In this document: positions 17,342-27,300 of the stretch, in pieces
Numbering within the stretch: the first letter of the stretch is position 1
Layout of the letters: every line of letters starts with the position of its first letter
Assembly: GCA_019217005.1 (NCBI GenBank)
Contig: JAHBNG010000003.1
Coordinates: 186,001 to 250,000 of the forward strand
Source: Chloroflexi bacterium TSY
GTDB lineage: Bacteria; Chloroflexota; Anaerolineae; Caldilineales; Caldilineaceae
Reading direction: 5' to 3'
DNA length: 64,000 nucleotides
Position numbers and translations under genes: made by a program
The notes under the pieces: generated by a model
What the model saw: the letters and a program-made list of their open reading frames with translations, nothing else
Databases searched by the model: none
What the model was told of the DNA's origin: nothing

Positions 17342-18721
17342 CTAACCAAAAACAGCTTCATATTCCGTTGTCGCTCGAGTTTGGAACTCGGCCGCAGCCT
17401 CGGCTCCCGTCAGATCTTTGCGATAAACATTTTCACGCAATTCATTCCATTGTGCTCGACAATACTCAGTGATTGGGCAGCGCGCAGGAGAAGACCATTC
17501 GGTTGCCTCTTCGATGGAATCAAAATAGAATTTGAGTCCTGGGTATGTTTCGGAATCGACTGTTTCCAGATAGCTCGTCAAGCCCGGCAACCAGCCAGCA
17601 TTTGCAAAGATAATGTCACATGCTTCGTTGGTGTTGAGGAACTCGGAGACCTCGAACATCTTATCTGTGTGTGCCGCTTCTTGATAGAGAATCACATAAT
17701 GACCACCCGTACCTTGCACCCTGACGCCTTTGCGGTCTGCCGGAACCGGTGCCCAAACAGCCCGATTATGTTGACCGACATCTGGCTTGGAAATGAAGCT
17801 TCCGCCCGGTCGCCAGTAGCCATCGATCATGATCGCTTGAACGCGGCTATTGTAGGAACCGCCCCACATACCCTGACCTTCAACCTGGCGCATCCCAGCC
17901 ATATTGTCTGGGCCGACGACATCATAAAATGCGCCCATTGTCTCAAACGCCTGGGCCAACATCTCGTTGTCTAAGTTGAATTCACCAGACGCTGGATCAA
18001 ACCAAGAGAATCCCCATGAAACGGCTGGATAGAAACCGTCCTGAATGGCCAGATTGCCGCCCATGGCATCATATGGGTCCAGACCGATCTGCTTCAGGTT
18101 ACCGGCATCATCAAACTGAGTGAGCGTTTCATGCCAGACCATCAGTTCATCCCATGTCTCTGGCGGCGTATCTGGATCAAGACCAGCCTCACCAACCATC
18201 TCAGCATTGTAATTCAATGCATAGCGCAAGAATCCTTCGTTAGCTGGCACACCATAATGAACACCTTCGTTGTCAAAGCCATCGTTCCAAGAACCTTCAA
18301 GATACTTTTCTTTGCTGATAATATCGCTGGCTTCAACCATGTCCGCAATGGGAACCAGGACACCGCGTGCCATATAGTCCAAATATTGGACATTGGATGC
18401 ACCTTCTGGTGGCGTCCCTGCTGAAACAGCAGTTAGAAGAGCCTCATCACCAATGCTTCCTTTGATTTCAAGCACGAAGTCGCCCAGAATCTCCTTCAGC
18501 GTATCAGTTTCCTGCATGGCATCCCAGGTCTGGCCAGCATAGTTGCCGCCCCAATTAAACCAGTAGCGAATCGTACCACCCTCGGCAGCAGCACCTGATG
18601 CGTCACTGCTGCTTGGTGCACTCCCACCACCGGGAACACAGGCCGCAAGGGCTGCACTACCTGCAACTAGACCTGTCGCACGTAGAAAATCACGTCGACT
18701 CATTGAACGATTGGTTTTCAT
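17342..18721 (-). CDS. Sugar ABC transporter solute-binding lipoprotein (Tat signal)
   Basis: The 459-residue protein has a twin-arginine signal (MSRRDFLRATG) followed by a lipobox ending LAAC, so it is probably folded before export and then anchored by lipid. A Ser/Gly-rich spacer precedes the binding lobes. Conserved positions such as NYNAEM and the Trp-rich region (PPETWDELMVWHE) fit family 1 extracellular sugar-binding proteins. AGGAG precedes the ATG by nine bases. It heads the operon, and the likely promoter lies in the 337-bp gap upstream. The ligand cannot be inferred. Confidence 0.93.
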   Translation of the reverse strand: MKTNRSMSRRDFLRATGLVAGSAALAACVPGGGSAPSSSDASGAAAEGGTIRYWFNWGGNYAGQTWDAMQETDTLKEILGDFVLEIKGSIGDEALLTAVSAGTPPEGASNVQYLDYMARGVLVPIADMVEASDIISKEKYLEGSWNDGFDNEGVHYGVPANEGFLRYALNYNAEMVGEAGLDPDTPPETWDELMVWHETLTQFDDAGNLKQIGLDPYDAMGGNLAIQDGFYPAVSWGFSWFDPASGEFNLDNEMLAQAFETMGAFYDVVGPDNMAGMRQVEGQGMWGGSYNSRVQAIMIDGYWRPGGSFISKPDVGQHNRAVWAPVPADRKGVRVQGTGGHYVILYQEAAHTDKMFEVSEFLNTNEACDIIFANAGWLPGLTSYLETVDSETYPGLKFYFDSIEEATEWSSPARCPITEYCRAQWNELRENVYRKDLTGAEAAAEFQTRATTEYEAVFG

Positions 18722-19058
18722 CTGGTTTTCTCCTACTGTAATATTTGGTTATACTGAGCAGCGTCACGAAATAATATCGTTGACTTCGGCAAAAGGTCGA
18801 TACGTGCTACTGCGAAGTATATAAAGTTAAGTTGGATTGCTCCAAGAGGTTGTTTCTGCAAGAATAGAATAAAAACGAGCAGGAAGCAAATATCTGATGA
18901 ATCTGATGATGGAATTTGCGTCGAACACCAAACCCTGCTACTGTGAGTATCGATTCGCAGTAATTTTACACTATAGTTGATGGGGAGTTGCAACATTTCT
19001 GACCGACTCACTCTTCTATAGATCACAACAAGCCTCCCAATTGCCCATTGGTGGCTGA
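18722..19058. other. Divergent intergenic region upstream of the ABC operon
   Basis: This gap holds the ribosome-binding site of the binding-protein gene and presumably its promoter (CAGTATAACC on the minus strand, 18750s, is a possible -10). No convincing coding frame was found. It is bounded on the right by the family A element at 19059. Confidence 0.35.
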
Positions 19059-19192
19059 TATAGCCTTTCAGAAAAAGATTTTCCTGTCGTTGATGGCATT
19101 TCAGCCAGTCAGCTACTCAGCTCTCTGGCTGACCGGCTGAAATGCTGACAAGCTTCTGTTTTGCGTGGAAAAACATTATCTGAACATCTATA
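19059..19192 (-). mobile_element. 134-bp MITE-like element, family A, copy with target duplication
   Basis: The ends TATAGCCTTTCAGAAAAAG and (reverse complement of the other end) TATAGATGTTCAGATAATG are imperfect inverted repeats. GCTGA is duplicated immediately outside both ends (19054-19058 and 19193-19197). A central hairpin is built from CATTTCAGCC and GGCTGAAATG. The same 134-bp unit is found in the other orientation at 32367-32500, and truncated at 5832. The right end lies 26 bp before the serine hydrolase start, so it may carry or displace that gene's promoter. Confidence 0.85.
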
Positions 19193-19218
19193 GCTGATGA
19201 CTGGTGAGGTTGTTGATT

Positions 19219-20325
19219 ATGGTGAGTAATGTGATTTCTATGAAAAATATTCTTGATCAATACTTCTACGAACTGGAACGGCAGAATCAATTTTCTGGCG
19301 TGGTCCGCATTACACAAGGGGATGTCGAACTATACGCCGGTGCATATGGGTATGCGAATCGACCATGGCGGATTCGGAACAGACTCGACGTACGGTTTGA
19401 TACCGCTTCGATCACCAAGCTTTTTACTGCGGTTGCGATTTTTCAATTGATTGATCAAGGAATCTTTACATTTGATACTGGTGTGACCGACTTTCTGGCA
19501 TTTGAACACGACGTGATTCCGAAAGATGCAGTCTCATCAGATGTAACCATCTATCATTTACTGACCCATACCTCTGGGATCGGGGATGATTGCGAAGAGG
19601 AAGATGGGGAGATCTATGAAGAGTTATGGAAAACTAAGCCCAATTATTCTGTGACCAGGACGGAGGATTTTCTATCTCAATTTATCCATAAACCCGCCAA
19701 TTTTGCACCAGGGGAAGGCTGTCGCTACTGCAACTGTGGTTATGTGCTTTTGGGACTCATGCTCGAAAAGGCGACGGGCCTAGAGTATCGCGATTATGTG
19801 CGAAAAAACATTTTTGCGCGTGCGGAGATGGCACAATCAGATTTTTATTATCGGCAACATGTACACGAAAATGTAGCTGATGGATATGATCCACTCAAAG
19901 ACGAAGAAGGGAATGTCGTCGGCTGGAAAAAGAACATTTATTCATTCCCGCCAATTGGTTCACCAGAATCGGGCGCACTCGTAACTGCTGCTGATCTGGA
20001 CCGGTTCCTGTGGGCAGTGAAAGCTGGTATACTCTGCTCAGACGAGTTGGCCGGTACCTTTTTTCAACCACAGGTACACCACAAGGATAGAGACGGTTGG
20101 ACAATGATGTATGGGTATGGGATGTGGTTCCATGTGGATGAATCTGGTAAGGTCATTTGTTGTCAGAAAGAAGGCATCAACGCAGGAGTCAGCGGCATGA
20201 TTCGTCACTTTCCCACACAGGATCGTTCGACAGAAGATATCAATGTGGTGATTCTTTCGAATATGATGGATGATGCCTGGGAACCAATCCAAAAGATACA
20301 TCAACTGATCTTGGCTGAACAATAG
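19219..20325 (+). CDS. Serine hydrolase, beta-lactamase/DD-peptidase fold (class C-like)
   Basis: From ATG 19219 (GAGG nine bases upstream) the protein has 368 residues. The nucleophile motif is Ser64-Ile-Thr-Lys67 (TASITKLF), and the second motif is Tyr170-Cys-Asn172. HLLTHTSGIGDD is the characteristic block between them. There is no signal peptide, so it is probably cytoplasmic and more likely an esterase or peptidase than a secreted beta-lactamase. It begins just after a family A element. The AraC gene starts 25 bp after its stop, so the regulator may be co-transcribed with it. Confidence 0.88.
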   Translation: MVSNVISMKNILDQYFYELERQNQFSGVVRITQGDVELYAGAYGYANRPWRIRNRLDVRFDTASITKLFTAVAIFQLIDQGIFTFDTGVTDFLAFEHDVIPKDAVSSDVTIYHLLTHTSGIGDDCEEEDGEIYEELWKTKPNYSVTRTEDFLSQFIHKPANFAPGEGCRYCNCGYVLLGLMLEKATGLEYRDYVRKNIFARAEMAQSDFYYRQHVHENVADGYDPLKDEEGNVVGWKKNIYSFPPIGSPESGALVTAADLDRFLWAVKAGILCSDELAGTFFQPQVHHKDRDGWTMMYGYGMWFHVDESGKVICCQKEGINAGVSGMIRHFPTQDRSTEDINVVILSNMMDDAWEPIQKIHQLILAEQ

Positions 20326-20349
20326 CAATTGAGTGAGCACTTTTGTAAC

Positions 20350-21291
20350 ATGGAATCCGTCACAAGCTACATCCGTCACAATATCTTACATCAGCATACA
20401 CTTTCCGATACGTGCCAATTTTCGCCTGTAATCGGTGGCTATTCGGACATGCCACCCGCTTGCCATCCTGCTGATATCGCTACGCCTTGGCTATCAATTC
20501 GTTGCACGTTGACCGGCGCACTGCGCTACGAGACAAAGAGTGGCGGGCGGTATGAAATCGACGCAAATTCCTATTTGATTCTCAATGAAAACCATCCGTA
20601 CCGCATTGAGCCGGTTGTGACTGACATCCTTAGCGAACAATCCACCAAACTTTTTGCCGTTTTCTTTCCGCGTGCTTGGGCGGATGATGTGTATCAAAGT
20701 ATAGTCAGTTCAACAGACAGGCTGCTAGAAGGGTCTACACTACATCCTGCAGGGCCATTTGAATTCTTCGAAAAACGGTTTGCACGTGATGAACTCGTGA
20801 CGCCGCGTTTGTTGCATCTGCTTTCGATATTTCCGCAAGGATATACAAATAGTCAGCAATTGGAGGAAAATTTATATCATCTTCTGGCGGCTATGTTGCA
20901 TGTTCAACGTGACGCATTTCGGGATGCAGAGCGTTTGCCGTCAGCCCGTTTGTCGACTCGTGTTGAACTCTATCGTCGCCTGCATCTTGCGCGTGATTAT
21001 ATGCACGCCAGTTTCGAACAACCTCTTTCGCTCACAGAAATAGCAGAGGCAGCTGCATTGTCTCCCTATCACTTTGCCCGCTGCTTCAAGCAAGCCTTCG
21101 GGCAGACACCTAACAGTTATCTGACCCAACTACGGTTGGAAAAGGCTCAAACCCTCCTGCGACACACGCCGCTTTCCGTGACAGAAATCTGTCTTGCCGT
21201 CGGCTTTCAGAGCCTACCTTCGTTTGTGAATCTGTTTTGCCGTCGGGTTGGCGTTTCACCTCGTCAATATCGTAAAGAGTCAATATCGTAA
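20350..21291 (+). CDS. AraC-family transcriptional regulator 1
   Basis: About 313 residues from ATG 20350; a TTG at 20329 in the same frame is the alternative start. The N-terminal half is a cupin-like sensor domain (YEIDANSYLILNENHPYRIEP). The C-terminal 100 residues carry the two helix-turn-helix units: SLTEIAEAAALSPYHFARCF and SVTEICLAVGFQSLPSFVNL. It is clearly paralogous to the regulator at 22185: both share STRVELY, RLH, ARDYMHAS and the final SPR.YR. It follows the serine hydrolase closely and is followed by an ankyrin protein, and the AraC-ankyrin order is repeated downstream. The effector is unknown. Confidence 0.9.
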   Translation: MESVTSYIRHNILHQHTLSDTCQFSPVIGGYSDMPPACHPADIATPWLSIRCTLTGALRYETKSGGRYEIDANSYLILNENHPYRIEPVVTDILSEQSTKLFAVFFPRAWADDVYQSIVSSTDRLLEGSTLHPAGPFEFFEKRFARDELVTPRLLHLLSIFPQGYTNSQQLEENLYHLLAAMLHVQRDAFRDAERLPSARLSTRVELYRRLHLARDYMHASFEQPLSLTEIAEAAALSPYHFARCFKQAFGQTPNSYLTQLRLEKAQTLLRHTPLSVTEICLAVGFQSLPSFVNLFCRRVGVSPRQYRKESIS

Positions 21292-21416
21292 AGATGCTCA
21301 ATTTGTAGATTGACTCTTATATAATCAACTGAGCAAGATTCGATAAGTATTCGACTCGCCCCACTGATAGAATAGATACATGTGGTAGAATAGAAACAGA
21401 AAAAGGGGCAATCAAC

Positions 21417-22172
21417 ATGAACCAAACAAATGGATCACTTTCTCAAGAATTGGTGGATGAATTTGTCAACATTGCGCATGGATATGGTCCCAGTGGCGAT
21501 TTCGAACAGGTGAGGGAAATGGTCGAAAAATATCCTGATCTTGTGCATGCCGTTCACAGCGATGGTGATGAAACTGGGCTCGGCGCAGCTGCACACATGG
21601 GGGAACGCCAAATCGTTCAATATCTATTGGATCGGGGTGCGACGCTTGACATTGCCACTGCAGCAATGATGGGGTGGCGCGAGAAAGTTGCTGATTTTTT
21701 GGTGCATGATCCGACCCTTGCGACGGCAAAAGGTGCGCATGGTTATGCACTTCTCTATTTTGTGGCCCAAAGCGGCGATACGGAGATGGCTGATTTAATT
21801 CTAAAATATGGTGGAGGTGAGGGACTCAAGTATCCTTTACAACCACTGAATACACCATCGATTCACGGTGCCGTGCTATTTGGTCATCCGGAAATGACGC
21901 AATGGTTTTTAGAACGGGGTGCAGATGTCACAGTACGAGACTATGATGACCGAACACCCTTGGAGGCGGCCGTAGAGCTTGGATATGATGAGATTGCAAA
22001 TCTGTTACGTAACCACATTGGTCTGAACAATTTGGATCGGTGTCGTAACTGCGGAGAGGTGGGGCAAAGAGTCGTTTCAAGACGAGACGGCAATCGTTGG
22101 GCTGAGCATACTACATATTACGCGTGCCATGCTTGTGGCGTAGAGATGGGATCACAAGAACGGAATGAGTGA
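21417..22172 (+). CDS. Ankyrin-repeat protein 1 with C-terminal zinc ribbon
   Basis: The 251-residue protein has about five ankyrin-type repeats (GERQIVQYLLDRGATLD, HPEMTQWFLERGADVTV, GYDEIANLL). A C-terminal treble of Cys pairs follows (CRNC near 212 and CHAC near 238), probably a zinc ribbon. Cytoplasmic ankyrin proteins usually bind other proteins. AGGGG precedes the ATG. The middle (KGAHGYALLYFVAQSGDTEM) is closely matched in the ankyrin protein at 23197, so the two arose by duplication; only this copy has the zinc ribbon. Its stop is 12 bp before the start of the second AraC gene, suggesting one transcript. Confidence 0.85.
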   Translation: MNQTNGSLSQELVDEFVNIAHGYGPSGDFEQVREMVEKYPDLVHAVHSDGDETGLGAAAHMGERQIVQYLLDRGATLDIATAAMMGWREKVADFLVHDPTLATAKGAHGYALLYFVAQSGDTEMADLILKYGGGEGLKYPLQPLNTPSIHGAVLFGHPEMTQWFLERGADVTVRDYDDRTPLEAAVELGYDEIANLLRNHIGLNNLDRCRNCGEVGQRVVSRRDGNRWAEHTTYYACHACGVEMGSQERNE

Positions 22173-22184
22173 CGGAGTGACAAA

Positions 22185-23078
22185 GTGATCGACTATAAAC
22201 CAGAACCACTAGACAAACCATACTATCTCGTCCACGGCACCGACAACACCTACTACGCATGTCGTTCGGAGGAACCCCTGCTGTCGCTTAAGTGTATGTT
22301 TAATGGTCCTGCGACATACGAGACGGATGATGGCAGGCGCTTTGTGGTGGATGACAGCAGCTATTTGATTCTAAACCACCAGCAACCCTATACAATGGTC
22401 AAGGACGCGGTAACGCCCATTGAATCGTTCTGTATCTTCTTTAGCGAAGAGTTGTTCAATGACGTTCAGCGAACAGCAACAGAACCTGACCTACCTCTTT
22501 TGGACGAGCCATCTATTGATTCTGTTCAACCGGTTCACTTCTTTGAAAAGATATATCCTCATGATGATCTGGTTTCACCCTACATCCATTCGATTCGGTC
22601 CAAGGTTCAGCGTGAGCGTATCGATAAGCGAGCGCTCGAAGAGACAATGCACGGCTTGTTAATCTCCATGATGCAGACACAGCGGAATCTGTTTCGAGAG
22701 ATTGAGCAACTGCCTGCGGCTCGATATTCAACGCGTGTGGAACTCTATCAGCGGCTTCATCACGCGAGGGATTATATGCATGCCTCGCTGGCTGAATCAC
22801 TATCACTGGCGGATATCGCCCAAGTCGTGCATCTATCGCCCCACCATTTTCTACGCAGTTTCAAAGAGGCTTTTGGCATAACACCCCATGCCTACTTGAT
22901 CCAGAAGCGAATCGAACGGGCACAATACCTGCTCGCTCATACGACTCATCCCGTCACAGAGATCTGTCTCGATGTTGGGTTTGAGAGCTTGAGTTCATTC
23001 AGCAATCTCTTTCGACGCGAAACTGGCTTGTCTCCGCGGGCCTATCGGCAGGAGACAAGAATCCTAAGTAAAGTCTAG
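22185..23078 (+). CDS. AraC-family transcriptional regulator 2
   Basis: The 297-residue protein starts at GTG 22185, with GGAG eight bases upstream. It has an N-terminal cupin-like domain (YETDDGRRFVVDDSSYLILN) and two C-terminal helix-turn-helix units (SLADIAQVVHLSPHHFLRSF, PVTEICLDVGFESLSSFSNL). It is paralogous to the regulator at 20350 throughout. The last few codons and the stop lie inside the 112-bp repeat that recurs inverted at 30199-30310, so the present C-terminus (LSKV) may come from the repeat rather than from the ancestral gene. Confidence 0.9.
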   Translation: MIDYKPEPLDKPYYLVHGTDNTYYACRSEEPLLSLKCMFNGPATYETDDGRRFVVDDSSYLILNHQQPYTMVKDAVTPIESFCIFFSEELFNDVQRTATEPDLPLLDEPSIDSVQPVHFFEKIYPHDDLVSPYIHSIRSKVQRERIDKRALEETMHGLLISMMQTQRNLFREIEQLPAARYSTRVELYQRLHHARDYMHASLAESLSLADIAQVVHLSPHHFLRSFKEAFGITPHAYLIQKRIERAQYLLAHTTHPVTEICLDVGFESLSSFSNLFRRETGLSPRAYRQETRILSKV

Positions 23079-23176
23079 AAAGAGATTAGAAATGGGAAAC
23101 GGATTTTCACAGATACACACGGATAAAATCTTGAAAATCCAATCAATCCGTGTCCAAATACTTTCTCGGGTTCACT
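23065..23176 (+). repeat. 112-bp inverted repeat, left copy
   Basis: Positions 23065-23176 are the reverse complement of 30199-30310 with about three mismatches over 112 bp. The unit contains its own palindrome of the ACACGGAT/ATCCGTGT type. It overlaps the stop of AraC regulator 2 and ends 20 bp before the second ankyrin gene. Confidence 0.92.
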
Positions 23177-23196
23177 CAAAGAGGACAATATAAATA

Positions 23197-23775
23197 ATGG
23201 AAAATCAACCAACCCAAGACCAAATAAAGGAATTTGTCTTAGCTGCCCACGCCAATTTGGACAAAGTCAATACCCTACTCGAAGCGGAGCCACAGTTGCT
23301 GAATGAACGGTATGTCGAATTCAACGAGACGGCCTTGGAAGCAGCTTCCCACATGGCCAATCGACCGATTGCTGAGTATCTACTCGCCCAGGGTGCACCA
23401 TTGACAATCTGTACGGCTGCCATGTTGGGCAAAATTGATGCTGTTGCCGAGTTTTTGGATAAGGACCCAACCCTGGTCCATGCCAAGGGCGCCCACGGGA
23501 TTCCTCTCATCTATCATGCGGCGCTGAGCGGAGAGACTGAAATCACTGAATTGTTGCTGGTGTTTGGTGGAGGTGAAGGGCTGGAACAATCCCTTCATGC
23601 GGCGGTGAAATTCGGACATGCGCAAATGACGCGCTGGCTATTGGAACGCAATGCCGACATCAGTGTACAGGACTTTCAAGGGCGTACGCCGCTTCAAGTC
23701 GCAACTGAGAGTGGATATCAGGAAATTGTCGATTTGTTGTCAGCCCAGCATTCCCGACTTTGCACAACATCATAA
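23197..23775 (+). CDS. Ankyrin-repeat protein 2
   Basis: The 192-residue protein has four to five ankyrin units (NRPIAEYLLAQGAPLTI, GETEITELLLVFGGGEG, HAQMTRWLLERNADISV, GYQEIVDLLSAQ). It resembles the protein at 21417 along its length but lacks the zinc ribbon. The 3' end overlaps the convergent acetyltransferase gene by 58 bp, unusually long for neighbouring genes. It lies just inside the left arm of the 112-bp inverted repeat and so would move with the segment if that were inverted. The ribosome-binding site is weak (AGAGGA at about -15). Confidence 0.85.
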   Translation: MENQPTQDQIKEFVLAAHANLDKVNTLLEAEPQLLNERYVEFNETALEAASHMANRPIAEYLLAQGAPLTICTAAMLGKIDAVAEFLDKDPTLVHAKGAHGIPLIYHAALSGETEITELLLVFGGGEGLEQSLHAAVKFGHAQMTRWLLERNADISVQDFQGRTPLQVATESGYQEIVDLLSAQHSRLCTTS

Positions 23776-24317
23776 CGATAAGCCGCTTTGCGATCGGGTG
23801 GTGGAGAAAGTTTGGTATCCACATGATATCCATTCTTCTCAAAGATTCGTTGGCTCGCTTGGTTGTGATCTGCAATGTCACAACCGAATACAAAGTCCGC
23901 ATTCTGCATAGTAAATGCGAAGTTGGTTAAGAGTTGAATCACCTCGCTGCCAATTCCGCAACCCCAGAGAGTTTTTTCGCCAATGATTAAATCAATGCGA
24001 TAACTGTTTTTCTCTGGGTATTTGCGCAAAATACGTTCCAGATTCATTTCTTGTAGCCAACAATCTCCGACCGCTATCCCCTCGCGTTCGATGATGAAGC
24101 AGTAGGCATGTTGTGGAACGCCTCGATAAATCTGTTGAATCTCGTCTAAACTGTAACTCTCGGCATCTGCGCCTTCTGCAAAATAGAGAATCTCCGGGTC
24201 GCTATTCCACTTCAGAAGAATTTCCCAGTCGTCTTCTGTCATGGGGCGCAGAACGATCTCTTTTCCATGAAGGATTGTGTTGTGAGGTGCAAGCCTACTA
24301 TCCACGACAAAAGTCAC
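23718..24317 (-). CDS. GNAT acetyltransferase (RimJ/RimL or AAC(6')-like)
   Basis: The 199-residue protein has the GNAT layout: LRPMTEDDWEILLKWNSDP at the N-terminus (typical of Acetyltransf_3), a central beta strand with IAVGDCWLQEM, and GCGIGSEVIQLLTNFAF as the acetyl-CoA pyrophosphate-binding loop (usual pattern Q/RxxGxG/A). NQASQRIFEKNGY is the familiar late motif. Substrates could be a protein N-terminus, an amine or an aminoglycoside; nothing here decides. It starts 13 bp after the stop of the large protease gene on the same strand, so the two may be one transcript. Its end overlaps ankyrin protein 2. Confidence 0.88.
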   Translation of the reverse strand: MTFVVDSRLAPHNTILHGKEIVLRPMTEDDWEILLKWNSDPEILYFAEGADAESYSLDEIQQIYRGVPQHAYCFIIEREGIAVGDCWLQEMNLERILRKYPEKNSYRIDLIIGEKTLWGCGIGSEVIQLLTNFAFTMQNADFVFGCDIADHNQASQRIFEKNGYHVDTKLSPPPDRKAAYRYDVVQSRECWADNKSTIS

Positions 24318-24330
24318 TCATTCTTGTCCT

Positions 24331-27300
24331 TTATTCCGTTGTCGGCGTCCCGCAATCCAATTGAGTCGACGTCGTAATCGGCACATTGTTCTTTCCATCA
24401 AAAACCACTGCCTGATTCACGATCTGCGGTGGACAGGAGGAGGGCGGTATGTTTTCCTGAACAATCGCATCAAACTCGAGAATGGCCTGCTCCCCCGGTG
24501 CCAGCGTCCCGTTAAAGAAGACCATTCGACTCTCTTGATCAAAACCACAGCTGCCTTCCTGTGGCATACAATCTATGTTCGCAACGCCCTGGAAGATATC
24601 GGGCAACTGATCCTGGATTATCACATCTGTTGCCACCGTCAGCTCGGGATGAAGCGGTGCGGCGATCGTGTAGCGGATTGGCTGCCCCGGCGTGACGGTT
24701 TGCGGTTCGGCTCGCTTCACCGGCACGCACTGCACAGGCGTCACGTCTTCTGCCTGATAGAGCGCAACACCATCAAAGATCTCGATTCGGTTCACAATGT
24801 CGGGCCAATCCAGCGGGACGCTCTCACTCGGCACCACGGCGTCGAACTCGATTGTGACTTCTGAATCGGAGGTGAGTTCACCTTCCCAAGCAACTGTGCG
24901 CGTCTCTGGATCGAAGTCGCAGGTTCCACTTGAGCAGTTCAAGTTGTCCATGAAGTCAAGATTATCTGGCAATGGATCGCTCATTGTGCCTGTTGCAGGG
25001 CCCGTTAGTGTTGGATTGCCATGAACCGTGATCGAATAACGTAGTGGCTGGCTCGGAATTGCTACGTCTTGAGTCGTAACCTTGATCGGGGCAACACAGG
25101 TGAGTCCCACGCCCTTGGTATCCAATTTCCAGTGAACGTGATGATATTCCTCGTTATGAACCTGGCCTTCATCATTATGCTCGTCGTGGACCATCAAGTT
25201 AAACGAATAGTCGCCCGGTTCGGGGCAGGTCCATTCAACAGTTTGTCCCTGGGCATTCGGGTCATCGCTCGAACTGTCGTTGTCGTCGCGGTCGCAATCT
25301 TCGGTGCATGGATCGTCAAAGAGAACGGTCGATGTCATGGGGTAGGTCGGTTTGGGTGCCGGAATATCAACGGTCGTATCTAAATCCCAATACCATGCCT
25401 GTGGAATATCGTCGCCCGCCCTGCCATCCGAATCTGATGAACCAGCACCACTCAACGTGACAGTCTCGCCAACCTCCAAGACTGCGAAATCGAAACAACC
25501 CCCAGCCCAAATGATGCAGGCATCCGCCACTGGTTTGTAGTAGCGGTGCAGGAATTCGTCCCACTGGCTCTCTTGCGGGAAGCGGAATTGGGCATTGATT
25601 TCGGGGCGTGGGTGGGTGTGGCTATCATCGGGCTGACGGAGCTTGGCGATCAGGATCGCATCATCTTTGGCATAGATCACCTGCGACGGCAGTGGATTGT
25701 CAAACCCGCATGTACGGTCGCCTGCATCAGGCGCATCTTTGCAGCTGGCGTCTTCTGGCAAAAGTTGATCATGTGGGAAGTAGATGGTCATGCCGTGGCT
25801 GTTGGGGTGAGATGAGCCATGTGTCTGGCTGAGCACAATTCCAGCACCGACGGCCAGCCCATCGACGATTGGTTGGGTCTGCCCTTTGTATTGAATCGGC
25901 ACGGACAACGCCTGAATTTTCTCCGCAAAGTGACGGAGGTCGATATAGTTGTGATCCTCCATCTCTTCCGTGGCTTCTCGCCCTTCGTGCTTGATCTTGA
26001 TCTGCACATTGTCGTTGGGATTGTTGCGAGCTTGGATGTCCTCGACGCCTGTACGCAATTCTGCTCCAAAGGCGCTCACACAACCAAGAAGAGCATCAAA
26101 TGTATTACATCCATTGGCTGCGCTCGCTGCGTTTGTCGAACGGATGCGTTCACCACCTCCGCTGAGCTGCACAGCGCTTAAGGTATGCTTCGGATCTGAT
26201 TTGTCGCTGGTATAATATTTGCCGTAGACATTGACTGCGTGCTGACTGAGTCCGGCGGCATCCATCTGCGCCACCTTGTCACAGTTCCATCCATCTGCTT
26301 GACGTTCGCAGTTGAGGCCAGTCAGAAACTCTTGATAAGGCCAACCATCATCCATGATACGTTCTTCAGATGCCACCATCACATCGACTGAGTCCTTGGC
26401 CTGACGACCGACTTCGATCAAAGCCATGTGACCCATGTCGAAGCCCAAAAGGTGCAGGTTGCCAGCCACTTTTGTGTCGTCTGGTTTGTACTGACTACCT
26501 TCATTGATTTCCTTTTTGACATCAGCCAGGGCGGACTTAATCTCGTACATCTCCAGCGCATCAAACTTGGCATCAGCTGCATCGGCAACTGTCCGTTTGT
26601 TGTCGTTGCCGGGACCGAGTGCCTTTTCGGGATTCACCTTCCAACCATAGCCGCGCCCATCACCCCACAGGATCAGGCCGTATTTCTTGGCTGGAAAATA
26701 ATCGACCCCCCAGGCCATGAATTTTTTTAGCGTGTCAGGATCACCCATGTTGACTTCGGCACGCTGGGTTGCCGTGCCTGGGTTGACCAACGTCAGCACC
26801 TCTGATGGTTGTTTGGCAATCGAGTATTGCTGTTTTTCATCATCGTGATCCTTGCGAATACAGTAGAGCACTGCATCGCCTCGATGGTCTGGTTCACCAG
26901 CCTCGGATCCATCCTTGCCGTCCCACGCCCGCTGATCATAGTCGACCAGCACCAGCACCTGAAATTCTTTCATCGACTCTTCTCCAGAGCCAGTCTGTTC
27001 CAGATCATTGATGGCTTTGGCGGCGAGTGCATCCAGATCTCGACCGCCCTCTAATTCCGCAGGCATATAGACCATCAGCGTCCACTCTTCTGGCGTGATG
27101 AGGCGGATCGTAAACTGACCAGCACCCGTCACTCGACGCACGATCAGAAAGTAGAGACCATCCTGGCGCACCTTAAACTCGATCTCTTCATTGGCCGTGT
27201 TGGCTGCAATCGCCTTGATTTCATCATTGCTGCCGGCTTTCTTGGCAATCACAGGGTCGCCATTGTTGTCTGGGGTTCCTTGATAAAGATAGAGATCATA

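Noticed and set aside
19219..20325. Serine hydrolase as an antibiotic-resistance beta-lactamase
   Set aside because: It has no signal peptide and only generic SxxK and YxN motifs; esterases and peptidases share them.
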